Source: Rubrobacter sp. (GTDB taxonomy: Bacteria; Actinomycetota; Rubrobacteria; Rubrobacterales; Rubrobacteraceae). From it: DNA of 5,253 nucleotides. Below are positions 1 through 5,253 of this stretch, in pieces; positions within the stretch are counted from its first letter, which is position 1, and every line of letters begins with the position of its first letter. A model generated the notes under the pieces. The model was not told the origin of the DNA, ran no database searches, and saw nothing but the letters and a program-made list of their open reading frames with translations. Where the stretch lies: NCBI GenBank assembly GCA_013815575.1, contig JACDFX010000180.1:1-5253 (forward strand), in the 5' to 3' direction. Position numbers and translations under genes: made by a program.

Positions 1-717
1 TGCGACAAACGCATCATACTCTTCACCCTCGATGGACCGCGGCGCGAGCGATGCGGAGAGCCCGACCTCGCCGAACAGTCGCAGCCACGTCGCGCGCGCG
101 AACAGTCCCTCGCGGTGCACGTCGTGGGCGGCGCGCACGGTCCCGTCGGGCTCGCGCAGCAGGAACGCGTAGTGCGTTTCGAAGGAGGTTCCGCCGGGCT
201 CAGGCGGCAGCGTCCACTGCAAGTACCGCGCCTTCCGTCCGTCCGCGTCCTCGCCGCCGCCGTGCTCGGTGGTCTCCCGGAACGTCTCGGCCGTCACGTC
301 CGGCGCCACGAGGGCAACGCCGCCGGGTGCTAAATGCGCCACCACGGTCGCGAGTGCCGCCCGCAGGTCATCCTCGGTAGACATGTACATGACCGCATCG
401 TGGACGAAGACCGCGTCGAAGGCGCGGCCGAGCCGGACGTCGCGCATGTCGCCGGAGACGTGCTCGCACTCGGGGTTGAGGGCGCGGCTCAGTTCGCGCA
501 TCCTATCGGCGGGCTCGACGAGCGTCATGGCGAAGGCGTACTTCATGTGTGAGGCGTTATTACCGCCGCCGCTGCCGAGCTCGAGCACCTCCCGGACCGG
601 GCCGCGCGCCGTGCCACGGATCGTGTCGACGTAGATCGCCGCCTCCTCGGCGTACTCGGATGGCGGCGAGATTACCGGCCACCAATCGGCAAGTTCACCG
701 TAGAGTCGCTCCGTCAC
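1..717 (-). CDS. Class I SAM-dependent methyltransferase (3' end cut by window edge)
   Basis: This is an open frame of 239 codons with no stop before the left edge. It probably lacks only a short C-terminal tail. The fold is that of a Rossmann-type methyltransferase that moves a methyl group from S-adenosylmethionine; the acceptor cannot be read from sequence. Motif I is ELGSGGGNNASHMK at residues 46-59, followed by an acidic position in VEPADRM (E68) that normally contacts the SAM ribose, GDMRDV at 89-94, and the strand FDAVFVHDAVMYM at 100-112. No signal peptide or membrane segment is seen, so it should be cytosolic. The start is GTG at 717, chosen because GGAGG lies six bases upstream (728-724) and no ATG fits. 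It follows the SDR gene on the same strand after 67 bp, so it may be co-transcribed with it or have its own promoter. The family call is firm (Methyltransf_11/25 type); the substrate is unknown. Confidence 0.9.
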   Translation of the reverse strand, partial: MTERLYGELADWWPVISPPSEYAEEAAIYVDTIRGTARGPVREVLELGSGGGNNASHMKYAFAMTLVEPADRMRELSRALNPECEHVSGDMRDVRLGRAFDAVFVHDAVMYMSTEDDLRAALATVVAHLAPGGVALVAPDVTAETFRETTEHGGGEDADGRKARYLQWTLPPEPGGTSFETHYAFLLREPDGTVRAAHDVHREGLFARATWLRLFGEVGLSASLAPRSIEGEEYDAFVA

Positions 718-784
718 GGATAACCTCCGCTTCTTCTCTCTCACACTTTGCGCCACCTACACCCTGTAGAGCTTATCGTCCGGT

Positions 785-1540
785 TCAGTTCATCAACTGG
801 CCGCCGTTGACCTCTATGATCTCGCCGACCAGGTAGTTCGCAGCCGGAGAGACGAGGAACGCCACGACGGAGGCGGTCTCCTCGGGCGTTCCCTCGCGGC
901 CGATAGGGATGGCGTTTTTGAAGTTCTCGCGCACTTCGGGGGGCGTGAAGCGGTCGTGGAAGGGGGTGGTTATGATGCCGGGGGCGACGCCGTTTACGAG
1001 GATGTTTTCGCCAACGAGCTCCTTGGCCATCGCGCGGGTGAGGGTGCTGACGCCGCCCTTGGCGGTGGCGTAGGCGACGGAGCCCGGGCCGCCACCGTTG
1101 CGGGCGGCGACGGAGGTGATGTTGACGATGCGCCCGGCGCCCCCGCGCTTCATCACCGGCAGGACGGCCCGGGAGCAGAGGTAGACGCTCTTGAGGTTGA
1201 CGTTCATGACGCGGTCCCAGAGGTCCTCGGTCATCTCTGCCAGGCTCCTGCGTTCTACGAGGGAGCCCGCGTTGTTGACGAGGACGTCCAGGCGGCCGTA
1301 ACGGTCCTCTATCTCCCCGACCATCCGGCCGACCTCGCCGGCGTCGGATACGTCTCCCCCGACGAGCATCGCCTCGCCGCCGGAGGACGAGATGCCCTCG
1401 GCGACCTCCCTTGCCTCGTCCTCGCTCGCGTTGTAGTGGACGACCACCTTGCGTCCCTCTCGGGCCAGCGCCTCGGCGACGGCGCGGCCTATGCCGGTGC
1501 TGCTGCCAGTAACCCAGGCGACCTCTTCAGAAAACTCCAT
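785..1540 (-). CDS. Short-chain dehydrogenase/reductase (SDR), FabG-like
   Basis: A complete classical SDR of 251 residues, the usual length. The cofactor loop TGSSTGIG is at 11-18, NNAG at 89-92, and the catalytic tetrad is N115, S143, Y157 and K161 (YATAK). The region after the second strand reads HYNASEDEA, with no acidic residue at the strand end, which fits NADP better than NAD. The C-terminal EVNGGQLMN is typical of the family. The enzyme interconverts an alcohol and a ketone in the cytosol. FabG-like sequence alone does not mean fatty-acid synthesis: many such proteins oxidise sugars or sugar acids, and the nearby acid-sugar genes make that plausible. It is not in the kinase/dehydrogenase operon, since an opposite-strand gene lies between. 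The ATG at 1540 has GGAGG nine bases upstream. Family call very sure; substrate unknown. Confidence 0.95.
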   Translation of the reverse strand: MEFSEEVAWVTGSSTGIGRAVAEALAREGRKVVVHYNASEDEAREVAEGISSSGGEAMLVGGDVSDAGEVGRMVGEIEDRYGRLDVLVNNAGSLVERRSLAEMTEDLWDRVMNVNLKSVYLCSRAVLPVMKRGGAGRIVNITSVAARNGGGPGSVAYATAKGGVSTLTRAMAKELVGENILVNGVAPGIITTPFHDRFTPPEVRENFKNAIPIGREGTPEETASVVAFLVSPAANYLVGEIIEVNGGQLMN

Positions 1541-1549
1541 ACGTCGTTA

Positions 1550-1573
1550 CCTCCCTGTAATCTCCTCCCTGTA
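1550..1573 (-). repeat. Tandem 10-bp repeat forming a duplicated Shine-Dalgarno site before the SDR gene
   Basis: Read on the minus strand, TACAGGGAGG occurs twice, at 1573-1564 and 1559-1550, separated by AGAT (14-bp period). The copy nearer the gene places GGAGG nine bases before the ATG at 1540 and is the likely ribosome site. The farther copy is too distant to serve that start directly. It may be a small duplication or a standby site for ribosomes; which one cannot be told from sequence. Confidence 0.6.
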
Positions 1574-1622
1574 GTATGGACGATCCGGCAGCATGGGGCT
1601 TGAACGCCGGAGGGGCGACAGA

Positions 1623-1628
1623 GGAGGG
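1623..1628 (+). promoter_or_regulatory. Ribosome binding site that sets the start of the membrane protein gene
   Basis: GGAGGG ends six bases before an in-frame GTG at 1635. The upstream in-frame ATG at 1593 has no comparable site, so the GTG start is preferred. The region 1541-1634 between this gene and the divergent SDR gene must hold both promoters, but I see no convincing -35/-10 pair on either strand. Confidence 0.65.
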
Positions 1629-1634
1629 AGCGCG

Positions 1635-2114
1635 GTGGGATTCGTGGATCTCCAACGGCGGCGGGAAGAGAGAGTCAGGTTCCGCCAAGAGCCCGAAACC
1701 CCGAGGCGAAGCGTCGCGCGTGATCCCTTGTTTCTTCTTGGGACAGGTTTCGTTCTAGGCTCCGTCATCTCCCTCTTCTACTACGACACGCTTTACATGA
1801 GCGGCCTCTCCGCGTTGTTGCCGTTCGTGGTTACGATCGCGCTGCTCTGCTATACCGGCCGGCTGCTGCTCGGTAGCAATCCCGCAAAGACCGGACCAAA
1901 GCTCGGAAGCGAGAAACAACTCCTCATGGCGATCCGGGACGTGGGTGACGGCATCACGCCCGTCGAGGCGGCGCTCGAAACCTCGCTCACGGTTGACGAG
2001 GCGGAGGAGATCCTGACCCGCTTCGCCGAACGCGGCCACCTCGTAGTCCAGAGCCGGGACGGCGCCCTCCTCTACACACTCCCCGGCAAGCGTTCCGCAA
2101 GAACAGAGGGCTGA
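1635..2114 (+). CDS. Small membrane protein with C-terminal winged-helix-like domain, unknown function
   Basis: Not recognised as a named family. From the GTG start it has 159 residues; an ATG at 1593 would add 14 Arg/Gly-rich residues but lacks a ribosome site. The N-terminus is strongly basic (RRREERVRFR, then RRS near 24-26). Two hydrophobic helices follow, about 31-50 and 56-79, joined by a very short loop (DTLYM). Residues about 91-149 are soluble and read like a winged helix: QLLMAIRD, then TPVEAALETSL, a probable recognition helix TVDEAEEILTRFAERGHL, and a wing strand VVQSRDGALLYTL. By the positive-inside rule both ends should face the cytoplasm, giving a membrane-anchored hairpin with a cytosolic nucleic-acid- or protein-binding domain. 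It is the only plus-strand gene here, divergent from the SDR gene and convergent with the threonate dehydrogenase-like gene, 25 bp away. It could be a membrane-bound regulator, but that is inference; the winged-helix call rests on pattern only. Confidence 0.7.
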   Translation: MGFVDLQRRREERVRFRQEPETPRRSVARDPLFLLGTGFVLGSVISLFYYDTLYMSGLSALLPFVVTIALLCYTGRLLLGSNPAKTGPKLGSEKQLLMAIRDVGDGITPVEAALETSLTVDEAEEILTRFAERGHLVVQSRDGALLYTLPGKRSARTEG

Positions 2115-2143
2115 AGGCTGATGCCTGCAACCTGAAACCTTAC
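2109..2143. repeat. Degenerate heptanucleotide tandem repeat between convergent genes
   Basis: Five consecutive 7-bp units can be read: GGCTGAA, GGCTGAT, GCCTGCA, ACCTGAA, ACCTTAC, approximating GCCTGAA. The array covers the last codons and TGA of the plus-strand gene, the 25-bp gap, and the TAA of the minus-strand dehydrogenase gene. No other repeat of this kind was noticed in the window. Confidence 0.5.
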
Positions 2144-3033
2144 GTCTTCTGTGAGGGACCCATTCCCTCCTCGAAAACGCGCAGGACGCCCGAGTCGTCC
2201 TCCCTGCCGAAGCCGAGGGAGGCGCCCGTTTCGTAGAGCCGGTGCGCCGCGTCGGAGAGCGGCGTGGCGAAACCACGCTCCGCCGCCGCCCCGCGGACGA
2301 GGCCCATGTCCTTGACGAAGATGTCCAGGGCGCTCTTTGGCGGCAGGAACTGGCGGTCGAGCATCCGACGGCCGCGGTCTTCGAGCATGAAGGAGCCCGC
2401 AGCACCATGACGGATGGTCTCGTACACGGACTCCGGGTCGAGCCCGAGGGCCTCCGCGTAAGCGAGCGCTTCCCCGGCCGCCGCGATATGAATGCCGCAC
2501 AGGAGCTGGTTGACGAGCTTCACGGCCTGGCCGTCCCCCGCCGACGGTCCGCAATGGACCACCGTGGAGCCCATGGCGTCCAGGACAGGATTTATCTCCC
2601 CGAAGAGATCCTCCGGCCCGCCCGCCATGATGAGCAGGTCGCCACGCTCCGCCCGCGCCACGCCCCCGCTCACCGGCGCGTCTAGGAGCCGCAGCCGCCG
2701 TTCGGAGAGACGTGCGTCGAGCCCCCGAATGGGCTCCGGTCCCACGGTGCTCATGACTACCACGGCCGCACCCGGGGCGAGTGCTTCGGCGGCCCCGTTC
2801 TCGCCGAAGAGGGCGGCCTCGGTCTGCTCCGCGTCTACGACCATCAGGACGAGGGCGTCGGCGTCCTCCGCGGCTTCGCGGGGCGAACCCGCGCCCGTTG
2901 CCCCCATCTCTGACAATGGTCGCGTGTTCTCTTCGCGCACGTCGAAGACACGGAGGTCGAAGTTGGCCGAGAGGAGGCACTTTGCCATCGGGGCGCCCAT
3001 GGCGCCGAGGCCAACGAAGGCGATCTTGTGCAT
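2140..3033 (-). CDS. ltnD: L-threonate dehydrogenase-like beta-hydroxyacid dehydrogenase
   Basis: A complete 297-residue member of the 3-hydroxyisobutyrate dehydrogenase family. Known LtnD enzymes oxidise L-threonate to 2-oxo-tetronate with NAD. The N-terminal Rossmann domain has FVGLGAMG at 6-13; the substrate loop VVVMSTVGPE is at 92-101 and DAPVSGG at 118-124; the catalytic lysine is K172 in GQAVKLVNQLL with N175 nearby; IFVKDMGLV spans 238-246. From memory, several stretches match E. coli YgbJ (LtnD) more closely than GarR or MmsB: GIHIAAAGEALAYAEALG, AAGSFMLEDR, SALDIFVKD and GFGREDDSGVLRVFE. The ATG directly follows the kinase TAG, and its ribosome site GGAGG (3043-3039) lies inside the kinase gene, so the two are surely co-transcribed and probably translationally coupled. 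It is cytosolic. The family is certain; the exact acid sugar is inferred from similarity and from the kinase beside it. Confidence 0.85.
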   Translation of the reverse strand: MHKIAFVGLGAMGAPMAKCLLSANFDLRVFDVREENTRPLSEMGATGAGSPREAAEDADALVLMVVDAEQTEAALFGENGAAEALAPGAAVVVMSTVGPEPIRGLDARLSERRLRLLDAPVSGGVARAERGDLLIMAGGPEDLFGEINPVLDAMGSTVVHCGPSAGDGQAVKLVNQLLCGIHIAAAGEALAYAEALGLDPESVYETIRHGAAGSFMLEDRGRRMLDRQFLPPKSALDIFVKDMGLVRGAAAERGFATPLSDAAHRLYETGASLGFGREDDSGVLRVFEEGMGPSQKT

Positions 3034-4461
3034 CTAGTCCTCCCTCAGGATCTGTATAACCCTCGCCAGCGAGTCGGGCCCGCCGACGTTGCCGGCGAAG
3101 ATGACGTAGGGGAGGCCTGGAAAGGCGCTCTCCTCCGGCAGGACCCAGACCGACACTATCCCCGGCAACATCTGCCCCGCAACCTCGGCTCGCCGCACGC
3201 CGAGCCCCCGCGTCCCGACGTCGCTCGACGTGATACCGCCCTTCGCCACCACGAACGCCAGGGGCACCTCCCCATCCACCCGCCGCACGACCTCCACCAG
3301 CGCGTCCGAGACCGCCCGCCCGACCTCGAACCCCGTCAACCCCGGGCCACCGTCCGTGACCTCCCGGCTCGTGTAGACGACGACCTCGGACTCGACCAAC
3401 CCCACGTTCATCTCGGCGGCCACACGTTGGATCTCCCCCTCGCGTTCCTCGCCTCTCAGCAACCGCGCCACGGAGAGCTCGACGCCGATCACCCCATCTA
3501 ATTCCAGGGCCTCCGCCAGCTGTCGGGTCGTCATCTCGACGTGCGACCCGACCAGGACGAGGCCGTGCCCCCGGTGCGGGCGCCGCCGGTAGAGTTCTTC
3601 CCGGCTCAGGGGCCCCTTCTCGGGGATGCCCCCGCGCACCCTGACGAAGGACGGTCCCGTGCGGTAGAGGAACCTCTTGCCACCCTCCTCCGCGTCGAGC
3701 AGGCCCAGGACAAAGACCTCGAGGTCTGAGTAGGAGGCCGCGTTCACGACGACGGGAAGGCCGCCGGCCACGCCGCGCAGGATCTCCGAGACGCGTTCCG
3801 GCCCGCCCTCCCGGATGTCCGGTAGGCCGACGCTGACTACCTCGGAGGCCGGGACGCGGCCCGCCGTCTTCTCCTGGACCCACTCCCGCAGGTCGGAAGA
3901 TGAGTAGCCGAAGCTGGCGTCGCGGGCGAACTCGGTCTCACCGGCGGGGACCAGAACGTCTCCCTGGCGCACCCAGTGGGTGTCGTCAGCGGTCAGGCGT
4001 CCGGCCTCCAGGTAACAGGGGCAGAGTATGACGCCGTCCACCTCCTCCCCGATCCCCTCCTCCAGCGCGTCCGTCTCGGCGGGAAAGTGCCCGCGCAGGG
4101 TGGAGTCGCCTCGGCTCGTCACGACAAAGCCCGTCCCGCTCCTTTCGGCCGCGGCGGCGAGGTTGGAGGCCACCTCACGGTTCAGCGCGGCGGCCTCCTC
4201 TTCGGGGAGGCTGCGGGAGTTGGTCAGCACGTAGAACGTGGGCGACGGCTGTTCGAGGGCCCAACGGAGGTCTTCGACCGACCACGTCGTGAGCACCGGA
4301 ACGCCGTGGACCGTCTGGGTGCCGGTCGGGTCGTCGTCGAGGACGGCGATCCTTTGCCCGCCGGCGGCCACGCGAACCCTTATATTCTCCAGCGCGTCAG
4401 AGACGTGCCGCTCCGGCGGCTGCGAGTCCAGGAACTCCCGCGCCTCCACCGGGCCGCTCAT
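3034..4461 (-). CDS. Four-carbon acid sugar kinase family protein (DUF1537)
   Basis: A complete 475-residue protein of the family shown to phosphorylate acid sugars such as 3-oxo-tetronate, D-threonate and D-erythronate with ATP. The N-terminal substrate domain contains LDDDPTGTQTVHG at 41-53 and TSRGDSTLRGH at 115-125; the C-terminal nucleotide domain contains GSHVEMTTRQL at 305-315, KGGITSSD at 407-414 and FAGNVGG at 455-461. Characterised members such as E. coli OtnK read ADDFTGATD and GGETSG at the first and fourth of these places, so this protein belongs to a distinct branch whose substrate I cannot name. The ATG start at 4461 is preceded only by a weak, close purine run (AGAGAGG, one base from ATG) and overlaps the stop of a mini-ORF. 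The stop abuts the dehydrogenase ATG. The adjoining LtnD-like gene suggests action on a tetronate-derived intermediate. Family call very sure; substrate uncertain. Confidence 0.92.
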   Translation of the reverse strand: MSGPVEAREFLDSQPPERHVSDALENIRVRVAAGGQRIAVLDDDPTGTQTVHGVPVLTTWSVEDLRWALEQPSPTFYVLTNSRSLPEEEAAALNREVASNLAAAAERSGTGFVVTSRGDSTLRGHFPAETDALEEGIGEEVDGVILCPCYLEAGRLTADDTHWVRQGDVLVPAGETEFARDASFGYSSSDLREWVQEKTAGRVPASEVVSVGLPDIREGGPERVSEILRGVAGGLPVVVNAASYSDLEVFVLGLLDAEEGGKRFLYRTGPSFVRVRGGIPEKGPLSREELYRRRPHRGHGLVLVGSHVEMTTRQLAEALELDGVIGVELSVARLLRGEEREGEIQRVAAEMNVGLVESEVVVYTSREVTDGGPGLTGFEVGRAVSDALVEVVRRVDGEVPLAFVVAKGGITSSDVGTRGLGVRRAEVAGQMLPGIVSVWVLPEESAFPGLPYVIFAGNVGGPDSLARVIQILRED

Positions 4462-4505
4462 ACCTCTCTCAGCAAGGCGGTCCCGCCGGTCGATAGGGCG
4501 TCCAT
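4458..4505 (-). CDS. Possible 15-codon bridging ORF between dehydratase and kinase
   Basis: The dehydratase stop is TGATG, so an ATG shares its last base. That ATG opens a frame reading MDALSTGGTALLREV that ends at a TGA overlapping the kinase start (ATGA). The frame fills the 43-bp gap between the two genes, plus the overlapping bases. It has no ribosome site of its own and could be translated only by ribosomes re-initiating after the dehydratase. It may pass ribosomes on to the weakly primed kinase start rather than make a useful peptide. Chance is a real alternative for so short a frame. Confidence 0.3.
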   Translation of the reverse strand: MDALSTGGTALLREV

Positions 4506-5253
4506 CAGTGGTTGTGACGCGGGGTTTCGGATGCGACTTTCCGGTACTTCAAGGCAGCTTCGAGTACCCCGCCGCCGTCGAGCTGGCCGACGCTGTCGCG
4601 GTAGATCTCCTCCCACGGCGTCCGGCTCTCCGGCACGGGCGGGACGCCGCCCTCGCGTTTGCGGCGTTCGATCTCCTCCTCGGCCACCAGCGCGTCGCAC
4701 CGCCCGGTGTTCAGGTCTATGCGGATCCTATCTCCTGTCCTGAGCCACGAGAGGCCGCCGCCCGCCGCGCTCTCGGGGGCGGCGTTGAGCACGGAGGGGC
4801 TGTCCGAGGTGCCTGACTGCCGGCCGTCGCCGAGGGTAGGAAGGGTGGTGATACCGCGCTTGAGAAGTGCGTCCGGGGGCTGCATGTTGACGACCTCGGC
4901 CGAGCCGGGCCACCCGAGCGGTCCCGCGCCCCGGATCACGAGTATGGTCCCCTCGTCGATGTCGAGGTCCGGGTCGTTTATGCGGTGGTGGTAGTCGTCG
5001 GAGCCGTCAAAGATGACCGCCCGGCTCTCGAAGATGTTCTCCTGGCCGGGATGGCTGAGATAACGTTCACGGAACTCGTTGGAGATGACGCTGGTCTTGA
5101 CGATCGCGAAGTCGAAAAGGTTGCCCGAGAGGACCCGGAAACCGGCCCGCTCCTGCAACGGCGCGTCGTGGGCGGCGATCATCTCCCGGTCCCTGCTCCC
5201 GCGCCCCGCGACGTTCTCGGCCAGCGTCCGCCCCGTAACGGTGAGCGTTCCAC
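4505..5253 (-). CDS. xylD: D-xylonate dehydratase-like IlvD/Edd family protein (5' part outside window)
   Basis: The frame is open from the right edge to TGA at 4505 and encodes the last 248 residues of a protein that should be near 590 long. The family removes water from aldonic acids, giving 2-keto-3-deoxy acids, using an Fe-S cluster and Mg. Visible here (fragment numbering): GTLTVTGRTLAENVAG at 1-16; the block GNLFDFAIVKTSV at 43-55; FDGSDDYHHRINDP at 81-94; RGAGPLGWPGSAEVVNM at 107-123, whose Glu is in the usual Mg-ligand place; and GDGRQSGTSDSP at 141-152, holding the serine taken as catalytic base. These and the ending PRHNH match Caulobacter XylD closely from memory, more than IlvD or Edd. 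The cluster cysteines lie in the missing part. It heads the visible operon with the acid-sugar kinase and LtnD-like genes. Arabinonate or another pentonate remains possible as substrate. Confidence 0.88.
   Translation of the reverse strand, partial: GTLTVTGRTLAENVAGRGSRDREMIAAHDAPLQERAGFRVLSGNLFDFAIVKTSVISNEFRERYLSHPGQENIFESRAVIFDGSDDYHHRINDPDLDIDEGTILVIRGAGPLGWPGSAEVVNMQPPDALLKRGITTLPTLGDGRQSGTSDSPSVLNAAPESAAGGGLSWLRTGDRIRIDLNTGRCDALVAEEEIERRKREGGVPPVPESRTPWEEIYRDSVGQLDGGGVLEAALKYRKVASETPRHNH

Noticed and set aside
269..634. Plus-strand open frames opposite the methyltransferase
   Set aside because: The minus strand encodes a clear methyltransferase with SAM motifs over the whole stretch; the plus frames are low-complexity.
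761..768. A third TACAGGG copy (minus strand) in the SDR-methyltransferase gap, possibly a shared operator
   Set aside because: Only seven bases match the pair upstream of the SDR gene, it has no symmetry, and the upstream pair is explained by ribosome binding.
956..1603. A 215-codon plus-strand open frame opposite the SDR gene
   Set aside because: It lies antisense to a complete, motif-verified SDR; its Gly/Ala/Asp-rich composition is that of a reverse-strand shadow, and it has no clear ribosome site.
1541..1634. Promoter elements for the divergent genes
   Set aside because: Weak -10-like hexamers (for example CATACT on the minus strand, TAGTAT on the plus strand) have no fitting -35 partner, so no promoter is called.
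2115..2126. Small inverted repeat AGGC-TGAT-GCCT between convergent genes as a terminator
   Set aside because: The stem is only 4 bp with no T-run, and the pattern is explained by the heptad repeat.
2072..3883. A 603-codon open frame on the minus strand overlapping the kinase and dehydrogenase genes
   Set aside because: It is a frame shadow in GC-rich DNA: Arg/Gly/Pro-rich, with no family motifs, and it overlaps two genes with unmistakable family motifs and catalytic residues.
3976..4743. A 255-codon plus-strand open frame opposite the kinase and dehydratase genes
   Set aside because: It crosses two real minus-strand genes, has no recognisable domain, and turns Arg-rich at its end as expected for a shadow.

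Overview
The window is GC-rich and bacterial. Genes are tightly packed with strong GGAGG ribosome sites and GTG is used as a start. The methyltransferase resembles a family I associate with actinobacteria. A high-GC actinobacterium, possibly Rubrobacter-like, is my best guess, but there is no rRNA or marker gene to confirm it.

Layout from right to left, which is the direction of transcription for most genes. (1) 5253-4505, minus strand: the C-terminal part of an IlvD/Edd dehydratase that looks like Caulobacter-type D-xylonate dehydratase (XylD); the N-terminus lies beyond the right edge. (2) 4505-4458, minus: a 15-codon mini-ORF that links the dehydratase stop (TGATG) to the kinase start (ATGA). 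(3) 4461-3034, minus: a four-carbon acid sugar kinase (former DUF1537) with variant motifs. (4) 3033-2140, minus: a beta-hydroxyacid dehydrogenase very like L-threonate dehydrogenase (LtnD), whose ATG directly follows the kinase TAG. (5) 1635-2114, plus: a small two-helix membrane protein with a C-terminal winged-helix-like domain, convergent with gene 4; the 25-bp gap between them lies inside a degenerate 7-bp tandem repeat. (6) 1540-785, minus: an SDR oxidoreductase, divergent from gene 5, with a duplicated Shine-Dalgarno-like repeat upstream. (7) 717-1, minus: a class I SAM-dependent methyltransferase starting at GTG, cut by the left edge probably close to its natural end.

Genes 1, 3 and 4 form an evident operon for breakdown of aldonic (acid) sugars: a dehydratase, a kinase and an NAD(P)-dependent dehydrogenase. 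The SDR could supply a sugar or acid-sugar dehydrogenase step, but it is a separate transcription unit across an opposite-strand gene. A standard L-threonate pathway would also need an isomerase (OtnI) and a decarboxylase (OtnC), and neither is in this window. The combination of a pentonate-type dehydratase with tetronate-type genes leaves the true substrate open. No RNA genes, insertion sequences, CRISPR arrays or convincing terminators were seen, and no stretch over 300 bases lacks a gene.
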